From CAYXFZ01 sp964464385 (GTDB lineage Bacteria > Planctomycetota > UBA1135), in contig CAYXFZ010000020.1 in NCBI GenBank assembly GCA_964464385.1, positions 1 to 29,902 on the forward strand: DNA of 29,902 nucleotides. Direction: 5' to 3'. How positions within the stretch are numbered: the first letter of the stretch is position 1; the number at the start of each line of letters is the position of its first letter. A program made the position numbers and the translations under genes. The notes beneath the pieces were generated by a model that saw only the letters and a program-made list of their open reading frames with translations, did no database searches and was not told the origin of the DNA. Of this stretch, positions 1 through 7,839 are shown one piece after another.

Positions 1-699
1 TCCGGGCTTGCCCACGGCTGCAAATAGCGGTGGCAAGAACAACAACGCGAACACCAACATTGGACCGATAGTCACAATGCCACCGCCGACTGCCGCGCCG
101 ATTAATAGCACCTGCCAGCGTTCGGCGGTGATAATAGAATGCCCAAGTGCAACAGTTTGCTCTGGATCAAATGCCGCGACTAACAGCAATCGCCACAACA
201 CCTTCAAGCCGAGCAGCACTAATGCGCACACCGCGAGCAATATCCACATGCCGTGGACGTCAAGCAAAATGATTTCGCCGCGCAATAAACTGTCGGCCAA
301 TTGTGCACCGGCTGGAGCTGAGTGCAACAAGATCACAGTCGTCGCCAATGCCAAACTAAAACCGGCAGCCATGACAGCCTGCTTGTGTTCACGAAACTTT
401 TCTGCAAGCGTAGCGAAAATGCCCAGCGACAATGCAGCAGCACTGGCGGTAAAAGCAAATGAGTACAACATCGGCGGGTGGCCGTGCTCTAAGAATTCGT
501 GTTGCACTGCTGGGAACCATGGAATTAAATACAATCCCAACGCCAAGCCAGCAGCCGAAAATTGGGGTACCGCCACACCCAGCAATGCAGATCGTCGCAC
601 AAACAACAAAGCACCGACCAACGGCAACACAATTGCAGCAGCGAGTGATGCGATGACTCCTTCGCGCAAAAAATCCCAGTAGAAAAGAAAATCACTCAT
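1..699 (-). CDS. znuB: ABC-3 family zinc/metal permease, 3' end cut by window edge
   Basis: The frame opens with ATG at 699-697 and stays open to base 1, giving 233 residues, so the C-terminus lies outside the window. The translation alternates long hydrophobic helices with short polar loops (for example residues 16-32, 92-108 and 166-180), as in the membrane subunit of ABC-3 zinc/manganese importers. It would form the inner-membrane channel driven by the ATPase encoded just upstream. Its start overlaps the end of the ATPase gene by 8 bases (ATGAGTGA), implying translational coupling. Family and operon position are clear; the metal is inferred from the binding protein two genes upstream. Confidence 0.88.
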   Translation of the reverse strand, partial: MSDFLFYWDFLREGVIASLAAAIVLPLVGALLFVRRSALLGVAVPQFSAAGLALGLYLIPWFPAVQHEFLEHGHPPMLYSFAFTASAAALSLGIFATLAEKFREHKQAVMAAGFSLALATTVILLHSAPAGAQLADSLLRGEIILLDVHGMWILLAVCALVLLGLKVLWRLLLVAAFDPEQTVALGHSIITAERWQVLLIGAAVGGGIVTIGPMLVFALLFLPPLFAAVGKPG

Positions 700-1324
700 C
701 GCTGACACCTCCGTTGCAGACTACCCAATGTTTAGCCGAGGACGGCCAACCCTCGTGCTCATGTGTAGCAATCACCACTGCGGTACCTGCATCGCATATC
801 TCACCCAAAGTCTGGTCGTAGCGCGTGCGCGATTCGGCATCGAGTGCGGTTGTCGGCTCGTCAAGAATTAACACTTGCGGGCGCGTGCACATTGCGCGTG
901 CGAGTAGCACGCGTTGTTTTTGGCCACCCGATAATTCTGAAAACAAGTGTTCACTATAAGCGACCAAGCCAACGTCAGATAATTTGGATAGAACCTGTTG
1001 TCGGTCGTCGGCGGTTTCGCGTTGAAATAATTTGCCGCCTAGCCATAAACCCATTTTGACAACGTCGGCAACCGTCACTGGAAACACTGAGTCGATCTTG
1101 GCCGCTTGGGGTAACGAAGCCAAACGTAATTTGTCGGTCGCCTGGCGACTGCCAGACACTAACGGCAAGGAGCCGACTAAGGAACGCAGGAAAGTAGATT
1201 TTCCTGCCCCGTTTGCACCATGTAAGATATGCCAGTCGCCTTGAGAAATTGTGAAGTTAACATCACGTAAGACAACCGTGCCGCGGTAGCCCAGTTCGGC
1301 AGAATTGATAGAGAGTAAACTCAT
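692..1324 (-). CDS. znuC: Zinc/metal ABC transporter ATP-binding protein
   Basis: A 210-residue ABC ATPase with every core motif: Walker A GANGAGKST at 36-44, signature LSGGQ at 131-135, Walker B VLILDEP at 151-157 and switch His188. It powers the permease encoded downstream. It is short for the ZnuC/TroB family, ending soon after the switch region without the C-terminal extension of E. coli ZnuC. Its ATG overlaps the stop of the binding-protein gene by four bases (ATGA), and its own end overlaps the permease start by eight. The three genes therefore form a tightly coupled cassette. Catalytic competence looks intact. Confidence 0.92.
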   Translation of the reverse strand: MSLLSINSAELGYRGTVVLRDVNFTISQGDWHILHGANGAGKSTFLRSLVGSLPLVSGSRQATDKLRLASLPQAAKIDSVFPVTVADVVKMGLWLGGKLFQRETADDRQQVLSKLSDVGLVAYSEHLFSELSGGQKQRVLLARAMCTRPQVLILDEPTTALDAESRTRYDQTLGEICDAGTAVVIATHEHEGWPSSAKHWVVCNGGVSDE

Positions 1325-2256
1325 TCATCGTCCTCGTTTTTGGGTTCAGGTAAATTCCAGGCAGTGGCGATATTACCAATTAAATTATTCATCCATTGCA
1401 GGTATCCATTTGCGCCAGAGGTGCTGGCTCGCTTGACAATATGCGCACCTGATACGCGCGGCAGATTGCCAAGTTTGCTTTCTGGGTGCCACGGTTCAAT
1501 TAAAAGCAAACTCGCATTTTGAGCTTGCATTTCTTTAGCTAATAACGCCAAGTGCTTCGTAGTCGGGGACATACCGGGTTTCGGCTCAATTTCGCCGAGG
1601 ATATTAATCCCGTAAGCGTTGGCCAAATAAGACCATGAACGATGGTAAGTCACCATTGATTTACCCTTAGCTGGCAACAACCATTTCTGCCAATGTTCGA
1701 TTAGTTGACCTGCTTCGTCATCCCATTGCTGCCAATTCTTTCGAAAGATGTCTGCGGCATAGGGGCGTTGCTTGATTAAAAAATCACGTGCGCCTACTGC
1801 AAACTTTCGCATTAAAATTGGATTGGTGTTCCAGTGCGGATTGCCCAGCGGGTGAACCTCGACGCCTGCACCGCGGTTAAGTTGTGCAGGAATCTCTAAA
1901 GGCGTGCCGATGAAATCGCTGCCCACTAAATGCGCAGAACCACCCTGTGAAATGTTGCTGTCACCGCGTCCAAAATCTGCGCGCCCAACTTTTTCAAGAA
2001 GGGCAGGTAAGAATGCATGCTCAAAGCCAAGCCCCATGGACACTAGAACGTCTGAGCGTTTTAGTTTGAGCAACATCGAGGCTCGCGGCATCACTTTATG
2101 CGGATCAGCGCCGTGCGGCACGAGCAATTGCACTGCGACATGTTCGCCGCCAATGCGTTGCATAATGTCGGCAAGATCGGGTGTGGTTGCGATGACTTGC
2201 AGCGGGTCATTCGCGCCAAACAGGCTAAATGCGCACAGTAAAGCTCTAGTTTTCAT
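1321..2256 (-). CDS. znuA: Periplasmic zinc-binding protein of ABC transporter (cluster A-1)
   Basis: A 311-residue cluster A-1 solute-binding protein. A short hydrophobic signal (about residues 1-14) precedes the conserved VIATTPDLAD strand at 21-30. Likely metal ligands are His53 in the HGADPH motif, His141 in NPHWN and His205 in TYHRSW. A histidine at the third position is typical of zinc-type ZnuA, where manganese-type members use glutamate; this is the basis for calling zinc. The His/Asp-rich loop found in many ZnuA proteins is absent. The gene starts 10 bases after the upstream barrel-protein gene and overlaps znuC by four bases, so it lies inside one operon. Confidence 0.88.
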   Translation of the reverse strand: MKTRALLCAFSLFGANDPLQVIATTPDLADIMQRIGGEHVAVQLLVPHGADPHKVMPRASMLLKLKRSDVLVSMGLGFEHAFLPALLEKVGRADFGRGDSNISQGGSAHLVGSDFIGTPLEIPAQLNRGAGVEVHPLGNPHWNTNPILMRKFAVGARDFLIKQRPYAADIFRKNWQQWDDEAGQLIEHWQKWLLPAKGKSMVTYHRSWSYLANAYGINILGEIEPKPGMSPTTKHLALLAKEMQAQNASLLLIEPWHPESKLGNLPRVSGAHIVKRASTSGANGYLQWMNNLIGNIATAWNLPEPKNEDDE

Positions 2257-2266
2257 TTAGTTACTA

Positions 2267-3433
2267 CTACCAATCTAAGCCGTGACGGTGCTTGCCCATG
2301 AACAGCACCCATTGAAAAGAAACCGCCCAACCATCGTCAGCGAATGGGTCTTCGATTTGTTCTACAGCCATGCGCAAGCGATTGAATTCACTAAAATCTC
2401 GATTAACTGCAAACCCATAGCGCGTAAAGCCGTCAAGCTGTTCACCCACTTCGGCCTCCCACCATGCCATGTGCGCGGCTATCGACCATTCATTCGAAAA
2501 GCCATGTTCGGCTACTAACCACGCGCCTTGTGGAGTAGAGCGTTCGATGCTACTTACTTGTGCAGCACCCTCGGCGTGCGCGTGATCTTGCTCGTGATTC
2601 CAGTAGTCGAGAGTGGCGCCGTTCCAGGAATCGTCGGTTAGTGAAGCGTCGCGAAAAGATAAGTCGAAGCCGAGTGTGCGCATGCCCAAGCCGTAGGCTT
2701 GCCCACTTGCATAATTGACATCGGTGGCGTCTAACTCGTTTTCCCATGCCGCGGTCAGGCCATGCGCGTTGCCGAAATAAGAAACACCCCATTGCCACCA
2801 GCCGTTGTCGCCAAAGTCGAGTTGCGAAGATAGTCTGCCGGTAAATGACCAATCGTTTAGGTCGAGTCGTGTGTCAGAGCCAGAACTGAAACCGGCTTGG
2901 TTGTGCGGGTCGGCGTCATCGCCCGCTTCTGCTTTATGATTATGCGAACCAGATTGTGCCCACGCGCCTAATGAAAATCGCATAGGAGTGTCGCCGAGCG
3001 CAAACCATTTATGCGTTTCAATACCACTTCCGTTTAGATGTCCGCCGAACAAAGCAGCGCGCACCGGGTCGCCAAACGGCATCGCAAGGTCGTGACTATG
3101 AACAGTATTTAGTTTGCCGAGATCCATGTTCATTCGACCAGCGCGGATTTCCCAGCCGTTATCGAAACCATCAAAAATGAGGACGGCTTCTGATACTTCG
3201 ACTTCGTCGGCATCGGGAAACTCGATTATCGCAAATGCCCGAGCGAGTGGATCGATTCGCGAGGACACTGACAGCTCTGCCATTTGTAGATTTGCAGAAG
3301 TGCCGTCGTTCTCGTGAGATGTAAGAACCGAGTCAAGTACAAATCCGAATTCTGGTTGTACGCCGGTGTTGGGTTGATCAAAGTTCTGCGCTGTTAGCCC
3401 CGTGCAGAAAAGGGTGAAACAGATGAGTTTCAT
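2267..3433 (-). CDS. Outer-membrane beta-barrel protein linked to zinc uptake
   Basis: A 388-residue protein with an N-terminal signal peptide (cleavage plausible after AQ at 15-16). Alternating aromatic/polar strands run to a C-terminal Trp, as in proteins inserted by the BAM machinery. It is rich in His and Asp, including a cluster SHNHKAEAGDDADPHN near residues 163-178 and HDHAHAE-like stretches near 280, which could hold metal. Its place directly before znuA, with a 10-base gap, suggests it passes or captures zinc at the outer membrane. Start choice is supported by GGAGG at 3440-3444. Family membership (phosphate-selective-porin-like) is a guess; the barrel fold is a firmer inference. Confidence 0.7.
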   Translation of the reverse strand: MKLICFTLFCTGLTAQNFDQPNTGVQPEFGFVLDSVLTSHENDGTSANLQMAELSVSSRIDPLARAFAIIEFPDADEVEVSEAVLIFDGFDNGWEIRAGRMNMDLGKLNTVHSHDLAMPFGDPVRAALFGGHLNGSGIETHKWFALGDTPMRFSLGAWAQSGSHNHKAEAGDDADPHNQAGFSSGSDTRLDLNDWSFTGRLSSQLDFGDNGWWQWGVSYFGNAHGLTAAWENELDATDVNYASGQAYGLGMRTLGFDLSFRDASLTDDSWNGATLDYWNHEQDHAHAEGAAQVSSIERSTPQGAWLVAEHGFSNEWSIAAHMAWWEAEVGEQLDGFTRYGFAVNRDFSEFNRLRMAVEQIEDPFADDGWAVSFQWVLFMGKHRHGLDW

Positions 3434-3439
3434 GGAGAT

Positions 3440-3444
3440 CCTCC
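3440..3444 (-). promoter_or_regulatory. Strong Shine-Dalgarno of barrel-protein gene, inside a small hairpin
   Basis: On the minus strand the sequence TGGAG-GAT-CTCCA runs straight into the ATG at 3433. The GGAGG ribosome site therefore lies in the 5' arm of a five-pair stem with a three-base loop. It fixes the start codon, and the small hairpin could dampen initiation. Confidence 0.5.
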
Positions 3445-3502
3445 AGTGTGTTTAAGTTTAAGAACAGCGGCCGTCCAAATGAACAGCGCACTATAAAGTC
3501 AA

Positions 3503-3838
3503 TTAAACTAATGCAGGAGGTCCGCGCAACGGGCGGTCGCAAAGCAATACAGCTAGATGTGCGGCAGTTTGGCTGATTAAGTCGGCGGCGCTGTTGTTGA
3601 GATCTACATGAAAGGTAGTCGTTGCAACAAAGGTGGCGGCGTTCGAACTTGCTAACTGGCAATAATGACAATCTAGATGCGCTTCGAGTTCGGCTGCGAC
3701 GGTTTGGTCAAAGCTGGAAGAGTCGTGATGGGCGCAAACGTGCGCGACTTCGATATCCTCGAGAGCGTGCACGCCGGCGAACAGCATTTGAGTTAGAAAA
3801 AACCCAAGTACTAGAAGCGGTGTGCGTCTTTGTGACAT
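3503..3838 (-). CDS. Small exported Cys/His protein, first gene of zinc operon
   Basis: A 111-residue product starting at the ATG at 3838. An in-frame ATG at 3865 exists but lies upstream of a consensus -10 box. Residues 4-25 form a signal or membrane segment ending near HALED. The mature part has CAHHD near residue 34 and CHYCQL near residue 57, so it could bind a metal or form disulfides. It resembles DUF2946-type small proteins, but the match is weak. It is the first gene on the strand before the barrel protein and ZnuA, and shares no overlap with them (69-base gap). A periplasmic metal-sensing or chaperone role is only inference. Confidence 0.55.
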   Translation of the reverse strand: MSQRRTPLLVLGFFLTQMLFAGVHALEDIEVAHVCAHHDSSSFDQTVAAELEAHLDCHYCQLASSNAATFVATTTFHVDLNNSAADLISQTAAHLAVLLCDRPLRGPPALV

Positions 3839-3844
3839 GGGTGT

Positions 3845-3850
3845 ATTATA
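3845..3850 (-). promoter_or_regulatory. -10 box TATAAT, six bases before start codon of zinc operon
   Basis: On the minus strand TATAAT-ACACCC-ATG leads into the start at 3838, with no Shine-Dalgarno between. The spacing would put the transcript start at or next to the A of ATG, making the mRNA leaderless. No clear TTGACA box lies 16-18 bases further upstream. Confidence 0.55.
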
Positions 3851-3946
3851 GGCGTTAGTAATCATGGTGGCGTGTCGTGCCGGGGACGCATGAAAACAAT
3901 TTAGAGGCGTTTTAAAGCCGCAGTCTGAGTGTCTTTTTCCTCAGGT

Positions 3947-4360
3947 TTACCTTGAATCTGACCCGAGTTTCGCCTGGGTCACCCAAGTGAGGTTGAAATA
4001 AGCCAGTGGAGCAAACCCGAGAAGCAAAAGACTAAAAATGTTCGAGTAGTAGATTCCGAAAACCAGTTCGGTCCAGCGCTCCGGCCAATTCCCCTCCCTG
4101 GTAATGGGCAAGGTCAAGACGAAAGCCCAAAGCGCTTGCCCGAGAAAGACAACGGGCACGCAAAAGAGGATTCTGGCCCGGCGGCTGAGGCCGCCATTTA
4201 CCAATCGCAATGGCAGCACAAGCAATACACCGGTCAAACATCCGCAACAAAGCATCCAAACCGGATTCCAGTGGCCGAAGGCAAAGACCCGGAAAACAAA
4301 AACAGAAATCACGCCCCAAAAAAAACCGGAAATTACACCTTTTTTTATGACGCTCTCCAT
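3947..4360 (-). CDS. Four-helix integral membrane protein, unknown function
   Basis: A 137-residue protein from the ATG at 4360; a GTG at 4384 in the same frame would add eight residues. Four hydrophobic spans are visible at about residues 7-29, 34-54, 64-86 and 100-126, joined by short basic or polar loops, giving an inner-membrane protein. I do not recognise the family. It stands alone on its strand, 108 bases before the zinc operon start, and follows the GC-rich HEAT-repeat gene. Its composition matches the zinc operon rather than the HEAT gene. No strong ribosome site precedes either start. Confidence 0.6.
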   Translation of the reverse strand: MESVIKKGVISGFFWGVISVFVFRVFAFGHWNPVWMLCCGCLTGVLLVLPLRLVNGGLSRRARILFCVPVVFLGQALWAFVLTLPITREGNWPERWTELVFGIYYSNIFSLLLLGFAPLAYFNLTWVTQAKLGSDSR

Positions 4361-4412
4361 CTCAATGTTAGGGTTAAATCGCACCGGTTTTTTTTTGCTG
4401 TATTCATAAGGT

Positions 4413-4439
4413 GCTGGGTTTGGCCCATCGTAGCCCAGC
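4413..4439. other. GC-rich inverted repeat at a sharp composition boundary
   Basis: GCTGGG at 4413-4418 pairs with CCCAGC at 4434-4439 across a 15-base loop. It lies between the HEAT gene stop (4454) and the membrane gene start. It could end the HEAT transcript, but no T-run follows the stem on the minus strand, so a terminator call is weak. Confidence 0.3.
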
Positions 4440-4453
4440 CCGTTGGACCTGTG

Positions 4454-6076
4454 TCAGCCGCCCACGATCGCGGACCGCGCCCGCCGGATCTCCTCGTCCG
4501 CACGCCGGCCGAAGAGGCCTCTCTGCTCACTCGCGGCCAGCTCATCCAGGAGCGGGAGCACACGCCGGGCATCCGGGTTGTCGGGTCCGACGCCCTCGAG
4601 AATCCGGGCCAGGGCGCGCATGGACTCGATCCGGCAGGTCGTGGGATCGACCGGCACGTACCAGTGCGTGGAGTCGTGGAAGTCCACGATGTGCGAGACC
4701 CAGGACTCGCCGTCCCCCTGCAAGGCGCGCACCAGCGAGGGAACGGCGGCGCGCATCTCTCGTCCGAGCGAGCCGGCGGCGTGGGCCGCACCGGCCCACA
4801 GCCACGCACTCGAGGAGTCTCGCAGCACCTCGAGGATCCGGGGTTGTACGGCCTCCGGCAGCGGTCCGAGCTCGGGCAGGATCCACAGGACGTAGCCGCG
4901 AAGGTCGTCGATGTCGTTCTCGCCACGGCTACCGATCCGCACGTCCTGCGGCAGGAGCTCGAGCAGGATCGGAATCGTCGAGGCCGCCCGCGGTCCGATC
5001 GCGCGCAGGGCGTCCAGGCATCCGCCGACGTCGATCCATCCTTCGGCGCCGTCCTCTTCGGGATCGCACGCCCGAGCGACCAGTTTCCCGAGGGCCTTGG
5101 TCGCCGGTGCCGCCCGTTCTCCGTACTCGGCGAGTTTGCGCACGGCGTGGTAGCGCATGCGTGGGTTCTCGAGGGCGCGGGTCAATACGTCCACCGTGCG
5201 CGTGTCGCTGGTGGCCGTCTGCTGCAACGCACTCTCGGCGACTCTCCTCACGAAGCCCGACTTGGACTCCAGGGCCACGAGCATGGCCTCCACCGCCCGT
5301 GGGTCGTCGCAGCCGAGAGAGCCCAGGGTCTCCAGCAACACCCAGCGGCGGCTGTCGGGGGGCTCGTTCTCCAGGAGCTCGAGCAGGGCCGCGATGTGCT
5401 CCCCACCGACCTGGTCCGGAGAGCCTTGCAGGGCGAGCAGGACCGCGTAGCCCCCGTCTTCCTCGTCCGTGAGGCCGGCGATGGTCCGGACGGAGGGCGG
5501 CGCGGGTCGAGTCAGGGCCCGCATCTCACCCTGGGCCCTCCAGGCCAGGTAGCGGTAGTACCCGTGCTTTCGCTCGAAAAAGCCGTCGACGACGGGCAAC
5601 AGACTCGCTGCCTCGCGTCCGAAACGGCCCAGAATGGGAAGGACCACGCGAGCGGCCGCGCCTTCCCCTGACAGGGACTCCGCGAAGGCCGTCAGCGTGT
5701 CGGCCCGTGGCCCCATCGATCCCAGCGTGCGCGCGGCTTCGGCCCCCAGGTTCCGATCGGGGCCTTGGAAGATCTGCAGGACCCGCTCATGGGCGGGCGT
5801 TGCGCTCGGTCCGTATTCCGCCAGGGCGCGCAAGGCGAACAGCACCTGGGGGCGTGACGGATCGTCGAGCAGGAGCAGGAAGAGAGGCAGGCCCTCCTCG
5901 ACGGTGAGCTGCAGGTCGAGGAGCCGGCGCTGACGAAGGGAGAGTAGAGCCTTCCATGGCTTCGTTGCCTGGAGCACTTGGAAGCGATGCTGGATCTCCT
6001 GGCCTCGATCGCGAGGAACGTCCTGGACTGGGTAGGCGCAGAGCCACACGAGACAGGTCGTCGCGATCCACTGCAT
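4454..6076 (-). CDS. Secreted HEAT-repeat protein, GC-rich
   Basis: A 540-residue protein from the second ATG (6076), which has AGAGG six bases upstream; the ATG at 6082 has that site directly against it. After a signal peptide (about residues 1-18) the chain is built of repeated helical pairs of HEAT/PBS-lyase type. Recurring segments such as ALRALAEYGP, AARTLGSMGP, AVRKLAEYG and ALRAIGP are spaced about 30-50 residues apart from residue 70 to the end. Such solenoids serve as protein-binding scaffolds; planctomycete genomes carry many. No enzyme motif is seen. The gene is far richer in GC than both neighbours. Confidence 0.8.
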   Translation of the reverse strand: MQWIATTCLVWLCAYPVQDVPRDRGQEIQHRFQVLQATKPWKALLSLRQRRLLDLQLTVEEGLPLFLLLLDDPSRPQVLFALRALAEYGPSATPAHERVLQIFQGPDRNLGAEAARTLGSMGPRADTLTAFAESLSGEGAAARVVLPILGRFGREAASLLPVVDGFFERKHGYYRYLAWRAQGEMRALTRPAPPSVRTIAGLTDEEDGGYAVLLALQGSPDQVGGEHIAALLELLENEPPDSRRWVLLETLGSLGCDDPRAVEAMLVALESKSGFVRRVAESALQQTATSDTRTVDVLTRALENPRMRYHAVRKLAEYGERAAPATKALGKLVARACDPEEDGAEGWIDVGGCLDALRAIGPRAASTIPILLELLPQDVRIGSRGENDIDDLRGYVLWILPELGPLPEAVQPRILEVLRDSSSAWLWAGAAHAAGSLGREMRAAVPSLVRALQGDGESWVSHIVDFHDSTHWYVPVDPTTCRIESMRALARILEGVGPDNPDARRVLPLLDELAASEQRGLFGRRADEEIRRARSAIVGG

Positions 6077-6082
6077 GGTCAT

Positions 6083-6087
6083 CCTCT
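6083..6087 (-). promoter_or_regulatory. Shine-Dalgarno AGAGG selecting the second ATG of the HEAT gene
   Basis: AGAGG stands six bases before the ATG at 6076 and zero bases before the ATG at 6082, so the downstream start is preferred. Confidence 0.5.
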
Positions 6088-6225
6088 AGGCCAGTGTAGG
6101 GCACGAGGAGCCGCGTGTGGGTTTCGCCCGCGTAGAAAAACCAATCCTAAGAATTAGCAACGGCTTACTTAAGCGAAGCTCTATCTGCATTTAATTCCCA
6201 ATTCGATGTGGGAGAGATGATGGAT

Positions 6226-6504
6226 TTAGTGGCTTTCTGGCTTGTTCTTGTTAACGTAATGAATGAACGCTAGCAGGAGTGGAACATAAAGAACCCATAG
6301 CCACCACTTCAGCGGCGAGGGAAGGTAAAGAATTAGTCCGACAAAGGCACCTATCCCGATCCATAGGAAGAGGGATATTTTTATTATGAATTGTCGTTGC
6401 TTGCCCGGGGAGCATCCACGGATAGACATCCATGTGCCATAAATTCCACCTAGGACACCAATTGAACTGCCAACGACTGCACCTAGTGTCCCTATGTCAA
6501 ACAT
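6226..6504 (-). CDS. Small membrane protein, second gene of a two-gene unit
   Basis: A 92-residue protein with three hydrophobic spans at about residues 5-26, 42-60 and 66-83. The opening FDIGTLGAVVGSxIGVLGGIYG followed by a short basic stretch is a pattern I associate with a small uncharacterised membrane family. Its ATG shares one base with the stop of the lipoprotein gene upstream (TAATG), so the two are probably translated together. Function is unknown; pairing with a TPR-like lipoprotein suggests a small envelope unit. Confidence 0.65.
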   Translation of the reverse strand: MFDIGTLGAVVGSSIGVLGGIYGTWMSIRGCSPGKQRQFIIKISLFLWIGIGAFVGLILYLPSPLKWWLWVLYVPLLLAFIHYVNKNKPESH

Positions 6505-6968
6505 TACCTGGTCTCGTCAATTGCGTTTAGGGATTCTAAGCCATCAGCAATGCGGCTAAAGGCTTCCTTGTCCTCGGGAAACTTTGCGACGGCTATTGTC
6601 ATGAGTTTGTCGGCAAGACTGGCTTCGCCTGCCAAGACCATGGCGTCGCCAAGTCGTTGAAGGCCGGTTGAGGTTGGGGAAGCATTTGGGGCGAGAATTA
6701 CGCCAAGAAGGCTCTCGGCTCCCTTGGAGTCGCCAGCAAGGAGATGGGCTTCGCAGAGCCTTGCGTGTGCCCTCCAACCTGCCTCACAATCGACAACGAA
6801 CCCTTCGGCGGCTGAAGAGAAGGCAGCTATTGCGGCTTTCGTGTCTCTTGCAGTGAGAGCTGCGTCTCCTGCCTCCATAGCCGCTTGATGGCTATCGAAG
6901 GTCAGCCGGGCTTCCCCTCCGCAAGAGCTTAGTAAGAGGACGAGAAGGGGGAAAAGGGCTAGGCGCAT
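6504..6968 (-). CDS. TPR-like lipoprotein
   Basis: A 154-residue protein with a lipoprotein signal peptide: MRLALF then a hydrophobic run and the lipobox LLSSC, with Cys16 as the lipidated residue. The rest is alanine-rich amphipathic helix pairs of tetratricopeptide type (residues 27-60, 63-95 and 103-140), for example AGDAALTARDTKAAIAAFSS. A role as an outer- or inner-membrane scaffold is inferred. TATAAT lies five bases before its ATG. It is the first gene of a unit with the small membrane protein, which starts within its stop codon. Confidence 0.7.
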   Translation of the reverse strand: MRLALFPLLVLLLSSCGGEARLTFDSHQAAMEAGDAALTARDTKAAIAAFSSAAEGFVVDCEAGWRAHARLCEAHLLAGDSKGAESLLGVILAPNASPTSTGLQRLGDAMVLAGEASLADKLMTIAVAKFPEDKEAFSRIADGLESLNAIDETR

Positions 6969-6973
6969 AGTTG

Positions 6974-6979
6974 ATTATA
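6974..6979 (-). promoter_or_regulatory. -10 box TATAAT, five bases before lipoprotein start
   Basis: TATAAT-CAACT-ATG on the minus strand leaves no room for a ribosome site, so the transcript is probably leaderless. There is no good -35 box. Confidence 0.5.
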
Positions 6980-7011
6980 CACCAATTGCATATGTGATAG
7001 TTTGGATATAG

Positions 7012-7233
7012 TGTGAAACTAATGACCCGAGAAACGGCTTAATGTTATGTAGAAATCACTATAGGGCTTTTGATAAGGGGCTGATCCAGATACGAGACGA
7101 TGACTTCAGCATCATGATTAGCCCAAAAGTGAAGAACCCTAAGTCTCTTGCTGTCAGTCCAACCAACTTGAAATATCTGCAGGCTATGCCTGCTCAGGAA
7201 GCAATGGCTTGGAAATTTAATCGGGTGGGCTAA
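7012..7233 (+). pseudogene. 3' remnant of an HNH endonuclease gene
   Basis: From 7012, just after an in-frame TAG at 7009-7011, the frame reads NDPRNGLMLCRNHYRAFD and then KGLI, which is the C-terminal half of an HNH nuclease motif (the NGL-LC-xHHxxFD part). It ends with a plausible natural stop at 7231-7233. The first His/Asn half of the motif and the rest of the protein are missing; only 43 bases separate it from the lipoprotein start. An ATG at 7042 could begin a 63-residue peptide, but it would lack the catalytic core. The remnant lies beside an AT-rich stretch and a partial tRNA, consistent with a mobile-element scar. Confidence 0.6.
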
Positions 7234-7375
7234 ATTAATTAATTCTCAAGCGCCTAAACCCTGCTTGAAACTCCATTAACCCGCCAGCAATTGGCATGCT
7301 CTTTTTCCCTTTCTTTTTTAGTTTTGTAGGCGAATAGAAGGCACATCCTATTCGAATCTATTTCTATTCTAAAAA

Positions 7376-7618
7376 TTATTTAATGATTAATAATGTTATA
7401 TAAGGAATTATTGCAAAAAAACCAGTCAACATCCTATACAGTAAAAAAATATTCATTATCAATTTGCTAAACTCTTCTTTTCTTCCCATATGCATTTTAT
7501 TAAAAAACATATATATAAAATCAAATGCAAAATTCATAAGTGCATAAAAAATTATTATGATTGAAACATTGATAATTGAGAACCACATAAAAAAATCTGT
7601 GAGTAAATTTATATCCAT
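7376..7618 (-). CDS. DUF6868-like small membrane protein
   Basis: An 80-residue, strongly hydrophobic protein with two or three membrane spans (about residues 8-36, 51-66 and 67-79). Its layout matches DUF6868 proteins: an N-terminal L-xx-FF-W-xx-IN motif, a middle FDFIYMFFNKMHMG basic turn, and a closing IPYITLLII. Function of that family is unknown. AAGGA at 7628-7632 sits about nine bases before the ATG. Codons are far more AT-rich than in any neighbour, which suggests recent transfer together with the flanking AT-rich DNA. Confidence 0.6.
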   Translation of the reverse strand: MDINLLTDFFMWFSIINVSIIIIFYALMNFAFDFIYMFFNKMHMGRKEEFSKLIMNIFLLYRMLTGFFAIIPYITLLIIK

Positions 7619-7765
7619 AATTTTTTGTCCTTAATAATTAGTATTTAATATGTTCACGTCCATTGCCAACAACAAGGAAGGCAAGGACGAGGACGGGGAG
7701 ACCAAATCGCATGGAACTAATGATACGCACACCGGCGAAAAAACCACTTGAATCTCTATCCCTGC

Positions 7766-7784
7766 TAGGACAAAATTAGGACAA
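7766..7784. repeat. Direct repeat TAGGACAA with 11-bp period
   Basis: TAGGACAA at 7766-7773 recurs at 7777-7784, one helical turn apart, 56 bases from the partial tRNA. Paired sites on one DNA face fit a DNA-binding protein such as an integrase or excisionase, but two copies may be chance. Confidence 0.3.
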
Positions 7785-7839
7785 GTTCTTTGCATCTGAA
7801 GAGCCCCATTATTCCTAATCACCTCTTATTGAAGGGGGA

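Noticed and set aside
8..682. Long plus-strand open frame of 224 codons
   Set aside because: It mirrors znuB on the minus strand, which has membrane helices and operon coupling; the plus-strand product is low-complexity Asn/Ala/Thr with no family signal.
3836..3862. Possible Zur box over the zinc operon start
   Set aside because: The AT-rich stretch includes TATAAT but only about half of the symmetric positions match, so no operator can be claimed.
4136..5671. 511-codon plus-strand frame
   Set aside because: Shadow of the GC-rich HEAT gene; stop codons are rare in all frames at this composition, and the product lacks recognisable domains.
7631..7822. 63-codon minus frame before the tRNA fragment
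   Set aside because: No ribosome site and no domain; the region looks like integration-scar DNA.
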